From Paraburkholderia franconis (GTDB lineage Bacteria; Pseudomonadota; Gammaproteobacteria; Burkholderiales; Burkholderiaceae): DNA of 64,000 nt. This document shows, piece by piece, positions 24,677-33,619 of this stretch. The stretch spans positions 45,844 through 109,843 of the forward strand of contig NZ_WHNP01000030.1 of NCBI RefSeq assembly GCF_009362735.1, given 5' to 3'. Position 1 is the stretch's first letter; each line of letters begins with the position of its first letter. A program made the position numbers and the translations under genes. Under the pieces are notes generated by a model that was given only the letters and a program-made list of their open reading frames with translations, ran no database searches and was not told the origin of the DNA.

Positions 24677-25828
24677 TCACGCAGCGGCGCGCCCCGTCAG
24701 CCGCGAAAGAATCTCCTGCGTGTGCTCGCCGACTTTCGCCAGCGCCTGACGCACGCCCGGCCGCCGGCCGCCCATCGTCAACGGCAGCAGGACCACTTCT
24801 GTCGTGCCGCCGTCGTCGGTTTGCATCGGCACGAGTCCGCCGCTTTGCTTCAGATGCGGATCGTCGAACAGTTGATCGGGGCGCACGATGTGCGCGTACG
24901 GAATGCCCGCAGCTTCGAGCTTTGCCGCGAGTTCATCGGCGCGATGGTGCTTCAGGATGTCGCCAAGACGCGCGAGCAGTTCGGGACGCACGGCCACGCG
25001 CATCGCGTTGTCGGCGAATTGCGGCTCGCTCGCGAGATCCGGCCGGTCGATCACATCGCACAGCGTGAGGAACTGCCTGTCGCTGACGGCGCCGATGAAC
25101 AGTTGCTCATCGTTCGCGAGCGTGAACACGTCGTACACGCTCCATGCGGAGACGCGCGACGGCATCGGCGGCGGCGCTTCATGCGTCATCGCATACTGCT
25201 GCATGTGCTGGCCGGCGAGGAACACGCAGTTCTCGAACAGCGCGCTTTGCACTTCCTGTCCACGCCCCGTGAAATCGCGTTCGCGCAGCGCGGCCAGCAC
25301 GCCGATCGCGCCGAACATGCCGCCCATGATGTCGTTGACCGACGTGCCCGCGCGCAGCGGACGCCCCGCCGGCCCCGTCATATACGACAGGCCGCCCATC
25401 ATCTGCACGACTTCATCGAGCGCGAGACGCTTTTCATAAGGGCCGGGCAAAAAGCCCTTGTGCGATACATAGATCAGGCGCGGAAACTTCTTTGACAACG
25501 TGTCGTAGTCGAGGCCCAGCTTCTGCATCAACCCCGGCCGGAAGTTTTCGAGCATCACATCGCACTGGCCGATCAGCTCTTCAGCGGCTGCGTGACCGTC
25601 GGGCGTGTTGATGTCGAGTACGACGCTCTTCTTGTTGCGGTTGAACGTGCGAAAGAAGCCGATGCCGAGGCCGGGCAGCTTGCGTGTCTTGTCGCCGCCT
25701 GGCGGTTCGATCTTGATGACTTCGGCGCCGAGATCCGCGAGGATCATCCCGCACGTCGGCCCCATGACCATGTGAGTGAATTCGATGACGCGCACGCCTT
25801 CGAGAGGCAGCCGGCTGGATGTGCTCAT
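24677..25828 (-). CDS. CaiB/BaiF family (class III) CoA transferase
   Basis: The protein has 383 residues with the family hallmarks GVRVIEFTHMVMGPTCGMILADLGAEVIKIEPPGGDKTR near the N-terminus, LENFRPGLMQKLGLDYDTL, and AGTSVNDIMGGMFGAIGVLAAL, whose Asp is the likely acyl-anhydride-forming nucleophile. It transfers CoA from a donor such as succinyl-CoA to a carboxylic acid. GAGG precedes ATG 25828, and the lyase-like gene ends only 8 bases upstream. Together they suggest activation of an acid followed by lyase cleavage. The specific acid is not identifiable from sequence. Confidence 0.87.
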   Translation of the reverse strand: MSTSSRLPLEGVRVIEFTHMVMGPTCGMILADLGAEVIKIEPPGGDKTRKLPGLGIGFFRTFNRNKKSVVLDINTPDGHAAAEELIGQCDVMLENFRPGLMQKLGLDYDTLSKKFPRLIYVSHKGFLPGPYEKRLALDEVVQMMGGLSYMTGPAGRPLRAGTSVNDIMGGMFGAIGVLAALRERDFTGRGQEVQSALFENCVFLAGQHMQQYAMTHEAPPPMPSRVSAWSVYDVFTLANDEQLFIGAVSDRQFLTLCDVIDRPDLASEPQFADNAMRVAVRPELLARLGDILKHHRADELAAKLEAAGIPYAHIVRPDQLFDDPHLKQSGGLVPMQTDDGGTTEVVLLPLTMGGRRPGVRQALAKVGEHTQEILSRLTGRAAA

Positions 25829-25836
25829 GTTGAACC

Positions 25837-26796
25837 TCAGGCGGTAACGATGGGATTCGCGGCGCGCGTCGCACCGCCGTTGAATGTCTTCGGCAGGCCC
25901 GCGAGCCATAGCGTGCCGTGCAGCGTTTCGGTCGACAGCCACTGCGCTACCTTCGCGCGCAGCGTCAGAAGCCGTTCGATATCGATGCCCGTTTCGATGC
26001 CCATGTCCGCGAGCATGAACGCGAGGTCTTCGCTCGATGCGTTGCCGCTCGCGCCCGGCGCATGCGGACAGCCGCCGATGCCGGCGAGCGTCGCATCGAA
26101 GCGCGCGACGCCCGTTTCGAGCGCGGCATACACGTTCGCGAGCGCGAGGCCGCGCGTGTCGTGGAAGTGGCCGCACCAGAAGCGTTCGCCCGCCACGCGC
26201 CGCGCTTTCTCGAACAGATCGCGCACGGCGGCGGGATTCGCATAGCCGACGGTATCCGCGATGCTCACGCGGTCCGCGCCTGCATCGAGCAGCGCCTGCA
26301 TGCAGCGCAGCACGTCGGCCTGATCGACGGCGCCCTGAATCGTGCAGCCGAACGCAGTGCCGATGCCGCCTTCGATCAGCGTCTTCGAGCCCGCTGCGTC
26401 GCGCGCGGCACGGATGCGCGCGACTTCGGCGATCACCTCGTCGGGCGTCTTGCGCAGATTCGCAAGGCTATGCGCGCGACTCGCAGATAGCGGCACGAGC
26501 ATCAGGTCCGCTTGCGTGTCGATCGCGCGCTCGGCGCCTTTCAGGTTCGGCACGAGCACCGAGACGAACAGACCGCGCAGCGTCTTCGCATACGCGACGA
26601 GTTCCGCCGTGTCCGCGAGTTGCGGCAACAGGCGCGCGGGCACGAACGAACCGACTTCGATTTCGCGCTGACCGGCCGCATACGCGTCGGCAATCCATTC
26701 GATCTTCTTTTCCGTGGGAAGAACGGTCTGAATGCTTTGCAGCCCGTCGCGCAAGCCGACTTCGCGGATCACGACGCGGGAGGGGAATGAGGGCAT
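25837..26796 (-). CDS. Hydroxymethylglutaryl-CoA lyase family protein
   Basis: The 319-residue protein is a DRE-TIM metallolyase. REVGLRDGLQSIQTVLPTEKKIEWI carries the Arg-Asp pair, GHFHDTRGLALAN the metal-binding His residues, and GIGGCPHAPGASGNASSEDL the HMG-CoA lyase signature with its catalytic Cys. The classical enzyme splits 3-hydroxy-3-methylglutaryl-CoA into acetoacetate and acetyl-CoA. Co-transcription with a class III CoA transferase could mean a related substrate such as a citramalyl-type CoA ester. It is the first gene of the operon, facing a LysR regulator across 192 bases. Confidence 0.85.
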   Translation of the reverse strand: MPSFPSRVVIREVGLRDGLQSIQTVLPTEKKIEWIADAYAAGQREIEVGSFVPARLLPQLADTAELVAYAKTLRGLFVSVLVPNLKGAERAIDTQADLMLVPLSASRAHSLANLRKTPDEVIAEVARIRAARDAAGSKTLIEGGIGTAFGCTIQGAVDQADVLRCMQALLDAGADRVSIADTVGYANPAAVRDLFEKARRVAGERFWCGHFHDTRGLALANVYAALETGVARFDATLAGIGGCPHAPGASGNASSEDLAFMLADMGIETGIDIERLLTLRAKVAQWLSTETLHGTLWLAGLPKTFNGGATRAANPIVTA

Positions 26797-26900
26797 CGAG
26801 GGTGTCTCCAGTTTTGCATGCCGGTCTTTGCGCATGCCGGCGTTGTGCTAACTTTAGACATTCCATCCGATACATAAAGCGCTATTTTGGAAGCGCCAGA

Positions 26901-26915
26901 TTTCCGAAATGGAAA
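26901..26915. promoter_or_regulatory. Candidate LysR operator between divergent genes
   Basis: TTTCC-GAAAT-GGAAA is a perfect 5-bp inverted repeat with a 5-base spacer in the 192-base gap between the lyase gene and the divergent LysR gene. Its position fits a LysR binding site controlling both directions. The repeat is short, so this is only a candidate. Confidence 0.4.
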
Positions 26916-26988
26916 CGCAGCGCGACCCTCTGGCATAGACCGGAGCAATGCGCCCAAGCGCCCATTCGGCGCCGACAGGAGACAACCG

Positions 26989-27906
26989 TTGCGCGACATC
27001 GACCTGAAAACATTGCGGCTCGTGGTAGCCGTCTGCGAGCACAAGAACATGGCGCGCGCCGCGCACGACGAACATATCGAGCCGTCCGCCGTCAGCAAGC
27101 GGATCGCGCAACTCGAAAGCGATCTGGGCGTGCCGCTCTTCACGCGCTCGCGACGCGGCGTGCTGCCGACGCCCGCCGGCGTCGCGCTGCTCGAACACGC
27201 GCGCAACATGCTGTTCACGATGGACCGGATCGCGAGCGATATCGCCGCATTCGGCAGCGGCCTGCGCGGCAGTGTGAGCGTGTGCGCGTCGGCGTCGGCG
27301 ATCGCGGAGAGCCTGCTCGACGATGTCGCGTCGTTCATGAGCATGCCCGCGCACGAGAACATCCGCGTGCATGTCGAAGAATGGCTGTCGCACGATCTCG
27401 TGCGGCGGCTGCGCGAAGGCGCGGCGTCCGTCGGCGTGTGCTGGGACAACGTGGATCTCGAAGGGCTAGCGCATCGGCCGTATCGTGAGGACCGGCTCGC
27501 GCTCGCCGTGCATCCGGACCATCCGCTCGCGAAACGCTCGACGCTTCGCTTCGCGGACACGCTCGGCTACGAGCACGTGGGCCTGCCGCCATCGACGGCC
27601 GTGCACATGATGATGCAACGCGCCGCCGCGCGAGCTGGCGGCACGGTGTCGTACAGGGCGGTCGTGTCGAACTTCGATGCGGCGTTTCGCGTGGTCGCCG
27701 CGAAACTCGGCATCAGCGTGATTCCGCAAGTAGTGGGCGACACGTATGCGCGCATTCTCGATGTGCGCGTGATTCCGTTGACGGACGAATGGGCGAAGCG
27801 GAAGTTCGTCGTGTGCTTTCGCGATTTCGAATCGCTACAGCCCGCGGCGCAGCGAATGGTCGATCATCTCGTCGAGCGGGCGCGGCATACGCCCGAGGCT
27901 CATTGA
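26989..27906 (+). CDS. LysR-family transcriptional regulator
   Basis: The 305-residue protein begins LRDIDLKTLRLVVAVCEH and has the helix-turn-helix NMARAAHDEHIEPSAVSKRIAQLESDLGVPLF, followed by an effector domain (SVSVCAS to the C-terminus). The start is TTG 26989 with AGGAG seven bases upstream, giving the standard LysR length; the upstream frame from 26887 adds an atypical tail. It faces the lyase/CoA-transferase/MFS operon and is its likely regulator. The inducer should be a substrate or intermediate of that pathway. Confidence 0.84.
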   Translation: MRDIDLKTLRLVVAVCEHKNMARAAHDEHIEPSAVSKRIAQLESDLGVPLFTRSRRGVLPTPAGVALLEHARNMLFTMDRIASDIAAFGSGLRGSVSVCASASAIAESLLDDVASFMSMPAHENIRVHVEEWLSHDLVRRLREGAASVGVCWDNVDLEGLAHRPYREDRLALAVHPDHPLAKRSTLRFADTLGYEHVGLPPSTAVHMMMQRAAARAGGTVSYRAVVSNFDAAFRVVAAKLGISVIPQVVGDTYARILDVRVIPLTDEWAKRKFVVCFRDFESLQPAAQRMVDHLVERARHTPEAH

Positions 27907-27923
27907 CATCCAGCGCCGCATGA

Positions 27924-29318
27924 TCAGCGCGCCGTGTGCGTGGGCGCCGCGATGGCAGGCTGCGCGGGCGGCACATCGAGTCGACGGAACACGAGCGCCG
28001 ACAACAGCGTGATCAGGCCGACGCACACGAAGCTGAGCATGAAGCCCGTCGACGCCGAGCCCCATTGCGCGGAAAACAGGTTGACGAGCCCGCCGCCGAT
28101 CGACACGCCCAAGCCGATCGCCAGCATCTGCACCATCGAGAAGAGGCTGTTGCCGCTGCCCGCATCCGCATGCGACAAACCTTTGAGCGTCACGCTATTC
28201 ATCGCGGCGAACTGCATCGAGTTGGCCGCGCCGAACATGGCAAGCAGCACGATCTCCAGCAACGGCGCCGAGTGCTTCGACACGAGCGCGAACGCCACAA
28301 TCGTCGAGCCGACGATCACCGTGTTCACGGCGAGAAACGCCGAATAGCCGTAACGCTTGATCAGCGGCGCGATCCATTGCTTCGAGACGGTGCCCGCAAT
28401 AGCGGCGGGCAGCATCATCAGGCCCGAGCGCAACGGCGAGTAGCCGAGTTGCACCTGCATCAACAGCGGCAGCATGAACGGCACCGCGCTCGATCCTATC
28501 CGGCACAGCAGATTGCCGACGAGTCCGACGCTGAAGTTCGGCTCGCTGAACAACGCGAGCCTGAAGAGCGGCCGCTTGTACGAGCGGGCGTGCGGAATGT
28601 ACGCCAGCGCCGCAACGACGCCGGCCGCCGCGAGACCTGCCGACCATTCGATGCGGTGCGTGCTCATCGGCGGATCGGTGGCGAGCGAAAGCAGGATCGT
28701 CGCAAGCGAGAGCAGTCCGCAGCCGATGAAATCGAATGGCGGCGGATGCGTCGCGTGATCGTGCGGCAGATAGCGTTGCACGGTGAAGAGCCCGATCACG
28801 CCGACGGGAACGTTGACGAGAAAAATCCAGTGCCACGAAATGGACTGCGTGAGCCAGCCGCCCAGCGTCGGCCCGACGATCGGCCCGACCTGTCCCGCGA
28901 CCGATACGAACGCCAGCGCCGACACGTACTGCTCGCCGGGCACGCGTCGCAACACGGCAAGCCGTCCGATGGGCAGCAGCATCGAGCCGCCGATGCCTTG
29001 CAGCACGCGCGCGATGACGAGCTGATCGAGGGTATGCGCGCCCGCGCAGCACAGCGAGCCCAGCACGAAGACCAGAATCGCGGCGAAATAGACGCGGCGC
29101 GTGCCGAAGCGATCCGCGAACCAGCCGGATGCGGGCGTCAGTAGCGCCATCGTCAGCGTGTAGGCGACGACGACGGGCTGCATCGCCAGCGGCGATGTGT
29201 GCAGGCTTTGCGCCATGGAAGGCAGCGCGGTGTTGACGATCGTCGTGTCCAGCGCCTGCATGAAGAATGCAGCGGCGACGATCCAGAGTAGCGCGGTGTG
29301 TGAGGAATCCCGGGGCAT
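27924..29318 (-). CDS. DHA2-family MFS multidrug efflux transporter
   Basis: The protein of 464 residues has about fourteen membrane segments, the DHA2 layout. FFMQALDTTIVNTALPSMAQSL is the family's helix 1 motif D1, GWFADRFGTRRVYF the loop 2-3 motif, and VLQGIGGSMLLPIGRLAVLR the helix 4 region; GQVGPIVGPTLGGWLTQSISWHWIFLVNVPVG is the antiporter motif C area. It probably exports toxic compounds with proton antiport and, unlike EmrB systems, no EmrA-type partner adjoins it. A divergent LysR gene 243 bases away is its likely regulator. ATG 29318 lacks a strong ribosome site. Confidence 0.85.
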   Translation of the reverse strand: MPRDSSHTALLWIVAAAFFMQALDTTIVNTALPSMAQSLHTSPLAMQPVVVAYTLTMALLTPASGWFADRFGTRRVYFAAILVFVLGSLCCAGAHTLDQLVIARVLQGIGGSMLLPIGRLAVLRRVPGEQYVSALAFVSVAGQVGPIVGPTLGGWLTQSISWHWIFLVNVPVGVIGLFTVQRYLPHDHATHPPPFDFIGCGLLSLATILLSLATDPPMSTHRIEWSAGLAAAGVVAALAYIPHARSYKRPLFRLALFSEPNFSVGLVGNLLCRIGSSAVPFMLPLLMQVQLGYSPLRSGLMMLPAAIAGTVSKQWIAPLIKRYGYSAFLAVNTVIVGSTIVAFALVSKHSAPLLEIVLLAMFGAANSMQFAAMNSVTLKGLSHADAGSGNSLFSMVQMLAIGLGVSIGGGLVNLFSAQWGSASTGFMLSFVCVGLITLLSALVFRRLDVPPAQPAIAAPTHTAR

Positions 29319-29518
29319 GATGAAGTTCGGAGAGGCGCGACCCGGCCGCTCGGGCACCTGCGTTCAGCACGTACGCATTTTCGGCGTCGCGGTGGTTGCA
29401 CCTCGGAAACGGGCGTTTCGGGCGTTTCGCCGAATCGGGCCCGCTGTGTTTCCTGGTGGCCGATTCGTCCACATCAGCCGTCATGGTATCGATTTCAATG
29501 GCAATCGGGAAGGCGCCT

Positions 29519-29552
29519 GATGACGTTGACTGTCATCGCAAAAGCCGATGAC
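29519..29552. promoter_or_regulatory. Candidate LysR operator upstream of the efflux regulator
   Basis: GATGAC-N7-GTCATC (29519-29537) is a perfect inverted repeat, and a further GATGAC follows at 29547-29552, just before the LysR start at 29561. This fits an autoregulatory LysR site between the divergent efflux and regulator genes. Binding is inferred only from symmetry and position. Confidence 0.45.
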
Positions 29553-29560
29553 AATGCGTC

Positions 29561-30421
29561 ATGCTCAATCCTCTCTGGCTCAAGACGTTCGCGACCGTCA
29601 CGAACTGCCGCAGCTTCACCGAAGCGGGCAAACGGCTCGGTCTGAATCAGTCGAGCGTAAGCGAACATATCCGGCGCCTCGAAGAGAGCGTCGGCAGGCG
29701 GCTCTTCATACGCGATACCCATTCGCTCGCGATGACGGCCGATGGCGAAGCGCTGCTCGTGCACGCGAACGTGATCCTTCAGGCCATCAACCGCGCGGAG
29801 TCGCAGTTTCGCAAGCCGCGGCTGAAGGGGCGCGTGCGTCTCGGCACATCCGACGATATCGCGCTCGGCGCGCTGCCCAACGTGCTCGCCGCGTTTCGCC
29901 ACGCGCATCCCGATGTGGAACTGGAACTCACGATCGGCATGACGAGCCGCCTGTACGAACTGCTCGATGCGGGGTCGATCGATCTGCTCGTCGGCAAGCG
30001 GCGCCTCGGCGAGCGGCGCGGTACGCCGTTGCTGCGCTCACGCCTTGAATGGATCGCGCGGCCCGGCACGGTGGTCGATGTCGGGCAGCCGTTGCCGCTG
30101 GTGCTGGTCGCGGAGCCGAGCGTCACGCGCGCCGTCGTGCTGAATGCGCTCGCGGAGAAAGGCATCGGCTGGGAAGTGGTGTGCACGAGCAGCAGCCACG
30201 CCGGCTGCATCGCCGCCGCGCGCGGCGGCCTCGGGCTGACGGCGAAGTCGCAGTACGTGTCCGCGCGCGGGCTCGCGCCGCCCATCAACAGCGCGAGCCT
30301 GCCCGCGCTGCCCGACGTCGAATTCATCGCGCTTGCAGCGAAGCGGCTCAGTCATCCCGCGGGTACGCTGCTCGAACTGTTGCAGGGAAGCGATCTGAGC
30401 GGCGGGTGGATGAGCGAATGA
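29561..30421 (+). CDS. LysR-family transcriptional regulator
   Basis: The 286-residue protein starts LNPLWLKTFATVTNCRSFTEAGKRLGLNQSSVSEHIRRLEE, a clean LysR helix-turn-helix, followed by a shortened effector domain starting near LKGRVRLGTSDDIALGALPNVL. It lies divergent from the DHA2 efflux gene and carries a palindrome directly ahead of its start, so local control of efflux is likely. It is somewhat shorter than the usual 300 residues but looks complete. Confidence 0.84.
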   Translation: MLNPLWLKTFATVTNCRSFTEAGKRLGLNQSSVSEHIRRLEESVGRRLFIRDTHSLAMTADGEALLVHANVILQAINRAESQFRKPRLKGRVRLGTSDDIALGALPNVLAAFRHAHPDVELELTIGMTSRLYELLDAGSIDLLVGKRRLGERRGTPLLRSRLEWIARPGTVVDVGQPLPLVLVAEPSVTRAVVLNALAEKGIGWEVVCTSSSHAGCIAAARGGLGLTAKSQYVSARGLAPPINSASLPALPDVEFIALAAKRLSHPAGTLLELLQGSDLSGGWMSE

Positions 30422-30436
30422 ACGCTCGGCGCGGTT

Positions 30437-30508
30437 GATGTGCTGGACGTGCTGGACGTGCTGGACGTGCTGGACGTACTTGACGCGCTTGACGCGCTTG
30501 ATGTGCTT
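30437..30508. repeat. 9-bp tandem repeat, eight copies
   Basis: Eight consecutive 9-mers of the form GA(C/T)G(T/C)(G/A)CT(G/T) run from 30437 to 30508; the core unit GACGTGCTG is repeated exactly three times and the right-hand copies have drifted. A partial ninth copy follows. The array lies in the 121-base gap between the LysR stop and the end of the convergent HAD gene. It is a minisatellite-like array with no gene of its own. Confidence 0.85.
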
Positions 30509-30542
30509 GACGCACGTATCGTCTCGTCTCGCTTCGTCTGCT

Positions 30543-31232
30543 CTATTTGCGTCGCTTCGCCGTCAACCCGTCGAAGTCGATCGACGTCAGTTCGCCGATC
30601 CGTTCGATCGTGATGTCGGGATCGGGATACTTCGCGATCTCCGCTTCGTCGAGCGCATAGTGACCTTGCCTCGGAAAGATCGTGGTCAGCCGGTCGCCCC
30701 ATTGCTCCTTCATTGCCGTGAGGATGCGCAGTTTGTCGTCGACCATCACATAGTGCCGCGCGGGAAAGTGCGCGATCACGTCGTCGAGCATCTGTTCCTT
30801 GTGGATGTAGATCAGCACGCGCCCTTCGACTTCGTCCCACAGCCCCGCGCGCGACACCTTGCGCGGCTGGAACACGACATCGCCGTCCGAGAGAATCGCC
30901 GTCTGGCCGAACTGGCTCGCGTAGCGAAGCGCATCGAGCGCGCCCGGAAAAATGCGGTTCGCAAACGGATAGTCGATCAGATAGCAGGACATCAGCAATA
31001 GCTGCGTGTCGTCCTGACGCTCATGGCGATAGCGTTGCAATGCGCCGAGATAGTCCGCGTATCCGAGTTCTCCGCGCAGGTCTTCGAAGATCTGCCAGTA
31101 GCGCGAGCTGTTGGCCTCGCCGAACTGGCGCGTCATGTGCATCCGCAGATCCTGCAGGACATGATCGTTGTCGAGCAGTGTGTTGTCGACATCGAACAGA
31201 AAGACAACATCGTTGCTTGATGGTGTGTTCAT
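30543..31232 (-). CDS. HAD-superfamily hydrolase
   Basis: The 229-residue protein has motif I FLFDVDNTLLDND (D-x-D present), motif II ILSDGD, and HYVMVDDKLRILTAMKEQWGD as the motif III/IV region. A helical cap domain lies between motifs I and II. It is probably a cytoplasmic phosphatase; the substrate is unknown. ATG 31232 is preceded by GAGG at eight bases, and the longer frame upstream adds an unrelated Arg-rich stretch. The 9-bp repeat array lies just beyond its stop codon. Confidence 0.78.
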   Translation of the reverse strand: MNTPSSNDVVFLFDVDNTLLDNDHVLQDLRMHMTRQFGEANSSRYWQIFEDLRGELGYADYLGALQRYRHERQDDTQLLLMSCYLIDYPFANRIFPGALDALRYASQFGQTAILSDGDVVFQPRKVSRAGLWDEVEGRVLIYIHKEQMLDDVIAHFPARHYVMVDDKLRILTAMKEQWGDRLTTIFPRQGHYALDEAEIAKYPDPDITIERIGELTSIDFDGLTAKRRK

Positions 31233-31812
31233 GCGCGTTACCTCGCATCGGTCGTCCGTATCGATTGAGCAGGTCGGCTGGCGCTGCTTGTGTCTTGTGC
31301 GCGCTTGCGCTGGTCCGCGAAAACTCGTGCGGGCACAGCGCGCGAGTGCCGCCTGCCGCGCATCGTGTTGCGCTGGGAGTTTCCAGGCAGCGACGACGTT
31401 CGCTGTCCCGGCCAACGCGCGATCAGCGGAAAGACTAGCACTGTCGTCGAATAGGTGTCGGTGAGGGTGACGGGAAAGATTGGCGCGTTTTACCTTGATG
31501 CGCTGGCGAACGAGTCGGCTCTTGTGCGGCGCATGCATCCGGTGTATCGGCCGGGCGGCGTGTAGACGGGTGTGGCTGCGTAGCAGTGGGCGGAGGGGTT
31601 GTGGGCCGGACCGTTAGTTGCGCTTGCGCGAGCGCGTTCTTGGCGCATGCGTACGCACATAACGACACTCATCCAGAAGTACACCATTCACGCGTAAGTC
31701 TCCTCGCAATAGCGACGCGTATCCGGCCTGCTATCGTCTTATCAACGGTCATTGCGTCCCCTCGCCTGCCGCGCCGGCGGCAACCCGCTGCGCCCTGACA
31801 TAAAACTCCTCC
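31233..31812. other. Long intergenic stretch without a recognisable gene
   Basis: In these 580 bases I find no gene with a ribosome site and no recognisable product. The overlapping frames are Arg/Thr/Pro-rich shadows. The stretch separates the divergent HAD and GNAT genes and should hold both promoters, but I cannot place them with confidence. Confidence 0.5.
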
Positions 31813-32277
31813 ATGACAACCATCCACCCCGCCCGCTTCCCCGATGACCTCGACGCCGTGCGCGTCATCTTCCGCGAGTACGCGGACAGCCTCGGCGTCG
31901 ATCTGTCGTTTCAGGCATTCGATGCGGAACTGGCCTCGCTGCCCGGCAAATATGCGCCTCCGGCCGGCGCGATTCTGCTCGCATGGCGCGATGGCCGCGT
32001 GATCGGCTGCGTCGCGCTGCGTCCGTTCGAGTACGACATCTGCGAAATGAAGCGCCTCTATGTGCGTCAGGAAGGCCGCGGCCAGCAGCTCGGCAGGCGT
32101 CTCGCGCAAGCCGTCGTGCACGCGGCCAGAGAAGCGGGCTACAGGAAGATGCGGCTCGATACGCTGCCGACCATGCAGGCGGCCCAGCAGCTTTACGCGT
32201 CGCTCGGGTTCAGGCCTATCTCGGCGTATGTGTTCAATCCCGTCGAGGGCACGCGTTTCCTGGAGCTGGATTTGTGA
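31813..32277 (+). CDS. GNAT family N-acetyltransferase, 154 aa
   Basis: One GNAT domain spans the protein. MKRLYVRQEGRGQQLGRRLAQAVV is the acetyl-CoA-binding motif with the RxxGxG-like loop (GRGQQLG), and TLPTMQAAQQLYASLGFRPI is the C-terminal motif with the conserved Tyr. The start sequence TTIHPARFPDDLDAVRVIFREYA is typical of the family. The substrate is not known. The gene is convergent with the livK-like gene. Confidence 0.84.
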   Translation: MTTIHPARFPDDLDAVRVIFREYADSLGVDLSFQAFDAELASLPGKYAPPAGAILLAWRDGRVIGCVALRPFEYDICEMKRLYVRQEGRGQQLGRRLAQAVVHAAREAGYRKMRLDTLPTMQAAQQLYASLGFRPISAYVFNPVEGTRFLELDL

Positions 32278-32322
32278 AGCGGTCCATTGCGCTTCGATGC
32301 GTCAGCGGCACTTAAAACAGCA

Positions 32323-32350
32323 GCGGCGCGAGCGATCTACGCTGCGCCGC
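32323..32350 (-). terminator. Probable terminator of the livK-like gene
   Basis: GCGGCGC (32323-32329) and GCGCCGC (32344-32350) pair, continued by AGCG/CGCT around the loop ATCTA, with one bulged base. Read leftward, the hairpin is followed by TGCTGTTTTAA, a modest T-run. It lies 18 bases beyond the livK-like stop. Confidence 0.5.
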
Positions 32351-32367
32351 CATCTCTCAGTCCATCG

Positions 32368-33528
32368 TCAGGCTCCGCCTCCCACGGTCTTGATGCTCTT
32401 CCACTGCCCCTGCTCGACCTGGAACAGCGTATAGGGCGGCTTGATCAGATCGCCGTATGGATCGAACGTGATCTTGCCCGTCACGCCCGTCAGCGAAACC
32501 TTGGCGAGGCTGTCGACGATCTTCTGCCGGTCGAGTGAATTCGCGTCGTGGATCGCCTTCAGCATCGCGAGCGCGGCGTCATACGCAAACGGCGCGTACA
32601 GTTCGACGTCCTGGTTGAAGCGCGCCTTGTAGCGCTTGCCGAAGTCCTGCGCGGCGGGCAGCTTGTCGAGCGCGGGACCGGGTTCGAGGTCCTGCGTGCG
32701 TTCGCCCGAAGGCCCGGCAATCTGCAGGAACGCGTTGCTCTTCAGCGCGCCCGCGCCGAACAGTTGCGCCGTCATGCCGAGCGAGCGCATCTGCTTGACC
32801 AGCATCGCGCCCTGTTCGTCCAGTCCGCCGAAGAAGATCAGATCGACATTCTTGCTCTTCAGCGAAGTCAGAATCGCGCGGAAGTCGACGGCCTTGTCGT
32901 TCGTGAATTCGCGGTCGACGATATTGCCGTTCGCTTCCTTCGCGCCTTTTTCGAACGCATCGGCAAGGCCCTGGCCGAACGCCGTGCGGTCGTCGATGAT
33001 GCCAATGCGCTTCGCCTTGATCTGCTCGACGACGAAGTGCCCCGCCACCACGCCGCCCACGCCGTCATGCCCCATCGTGCGGAACACGTTCTTGAAGCCC
33101 TGCTTGGTGAGTTGCGGATTGGTCGAGCCCGGCGTGATCATCGCGACGTTGGCGTTGTGATAAACCGTGGACGCGGGAATGCTGCACCCCGAGTTGTAAT
33201 GGCCGATCACGCCGACCACGCCATCGTCGACGAGCTTTTGCGCGACCTGGATCGCGACGCGCGGATCGGCCTGGTCGTCCTGCACGTCGAGCACGAACTT
33301 GACGGGCTTGCCGGCAACGGTCGGATGCTTCGCGTTCTCTTCGTCGATGGCGAGTTGCGCACCGTATTGCAGGTCCTTGCCGACCCGCGCGACGGGCCCC
33401 GTCAGCGGGCCGACAAAACCGATCTTGACCACTTCCGGATCGGCGGCCGATGCAACTGAAGCGGCGAACGAAGCATGCGCTGCAAGAGCGCACACCGCCA
33501 GCCTGATGATCCATGTACGTCGATTCAT
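32368..33528 (-). CDS. livK: Branched-chain amino-acid-type ABC substrate-binding protein
   Basis: The 386-residue protein has a signal peptide (MNRRTWIIRLAVCALAAHAS, cleavage near ASA-AD at residue 28) and a LivJ/LivK-type periplasmic-binding fold: VVKIGFVGPLTGPVARVGKDLQYGAQLAIDEEN, VVGVIGHYNSGCSIPAS, and TGVTGKITFDPYGDLIKPPY. It should bind an amino acid or related small ligand in the periplasm. AGGAG precedes ATG 33528. No permease or ATPase of an ABC system adjoins it. It follows the DadA-like oxidase and permease genes on the same strand by 91 bases, so it may serve the same substrate. Confidence 0.85.
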   Translation of the reverse strand: MNRRTWIIRLAVCALAAHASFAASVASAADPEVVKIGFVGPLTGPVARVGKDLQYGAQLAIDEENAKHPTVAGKPVKFVLDVQDDQADPRVAIQVAQKLVDDGVVGVIGHYNSGCSIPASTVYHNANVAMITPGSTNPQLTKQGFKNVFRTMGHDGVGGVVAGHFVVEQIKAKRIGIIDDRTAFGQGLADAFEKGAKEANGNIVDREFTNDKAVDFRAILTSLKSKNVDLIFFGGLDEQGAMLVKQMRSLGMTAQLFGAGALKSNAFLQIAGPSGERTQDLEPGPALDKLPAAQDFGKRYKARFNQDVELYAPFAYDAALAMLKAIHDANSLDRQKIVDSLAKVSLTGVTGKITFDPYGDLIKPPYTLFQVEQGQWKSIKTVGGGA

Positions 33529-33619
33529 GATGCGCTCCTGTCGATAGAAAATGCCGCGCGTTTTGCCTGTCGACTGACCCGATGCGCGACGCGTCGAAGT
33601 CGTCCGTGTGTGTCTCTGT

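Noticed and set aside
30437..30508. CRISPR or coding repeat (Ser/Thr-rich frame on the minus strand)
   Set aside because: The unit is 9 bp without spacers. The Ser/Thr frame overlapping it is the antisense end of other frames and has no start signal.
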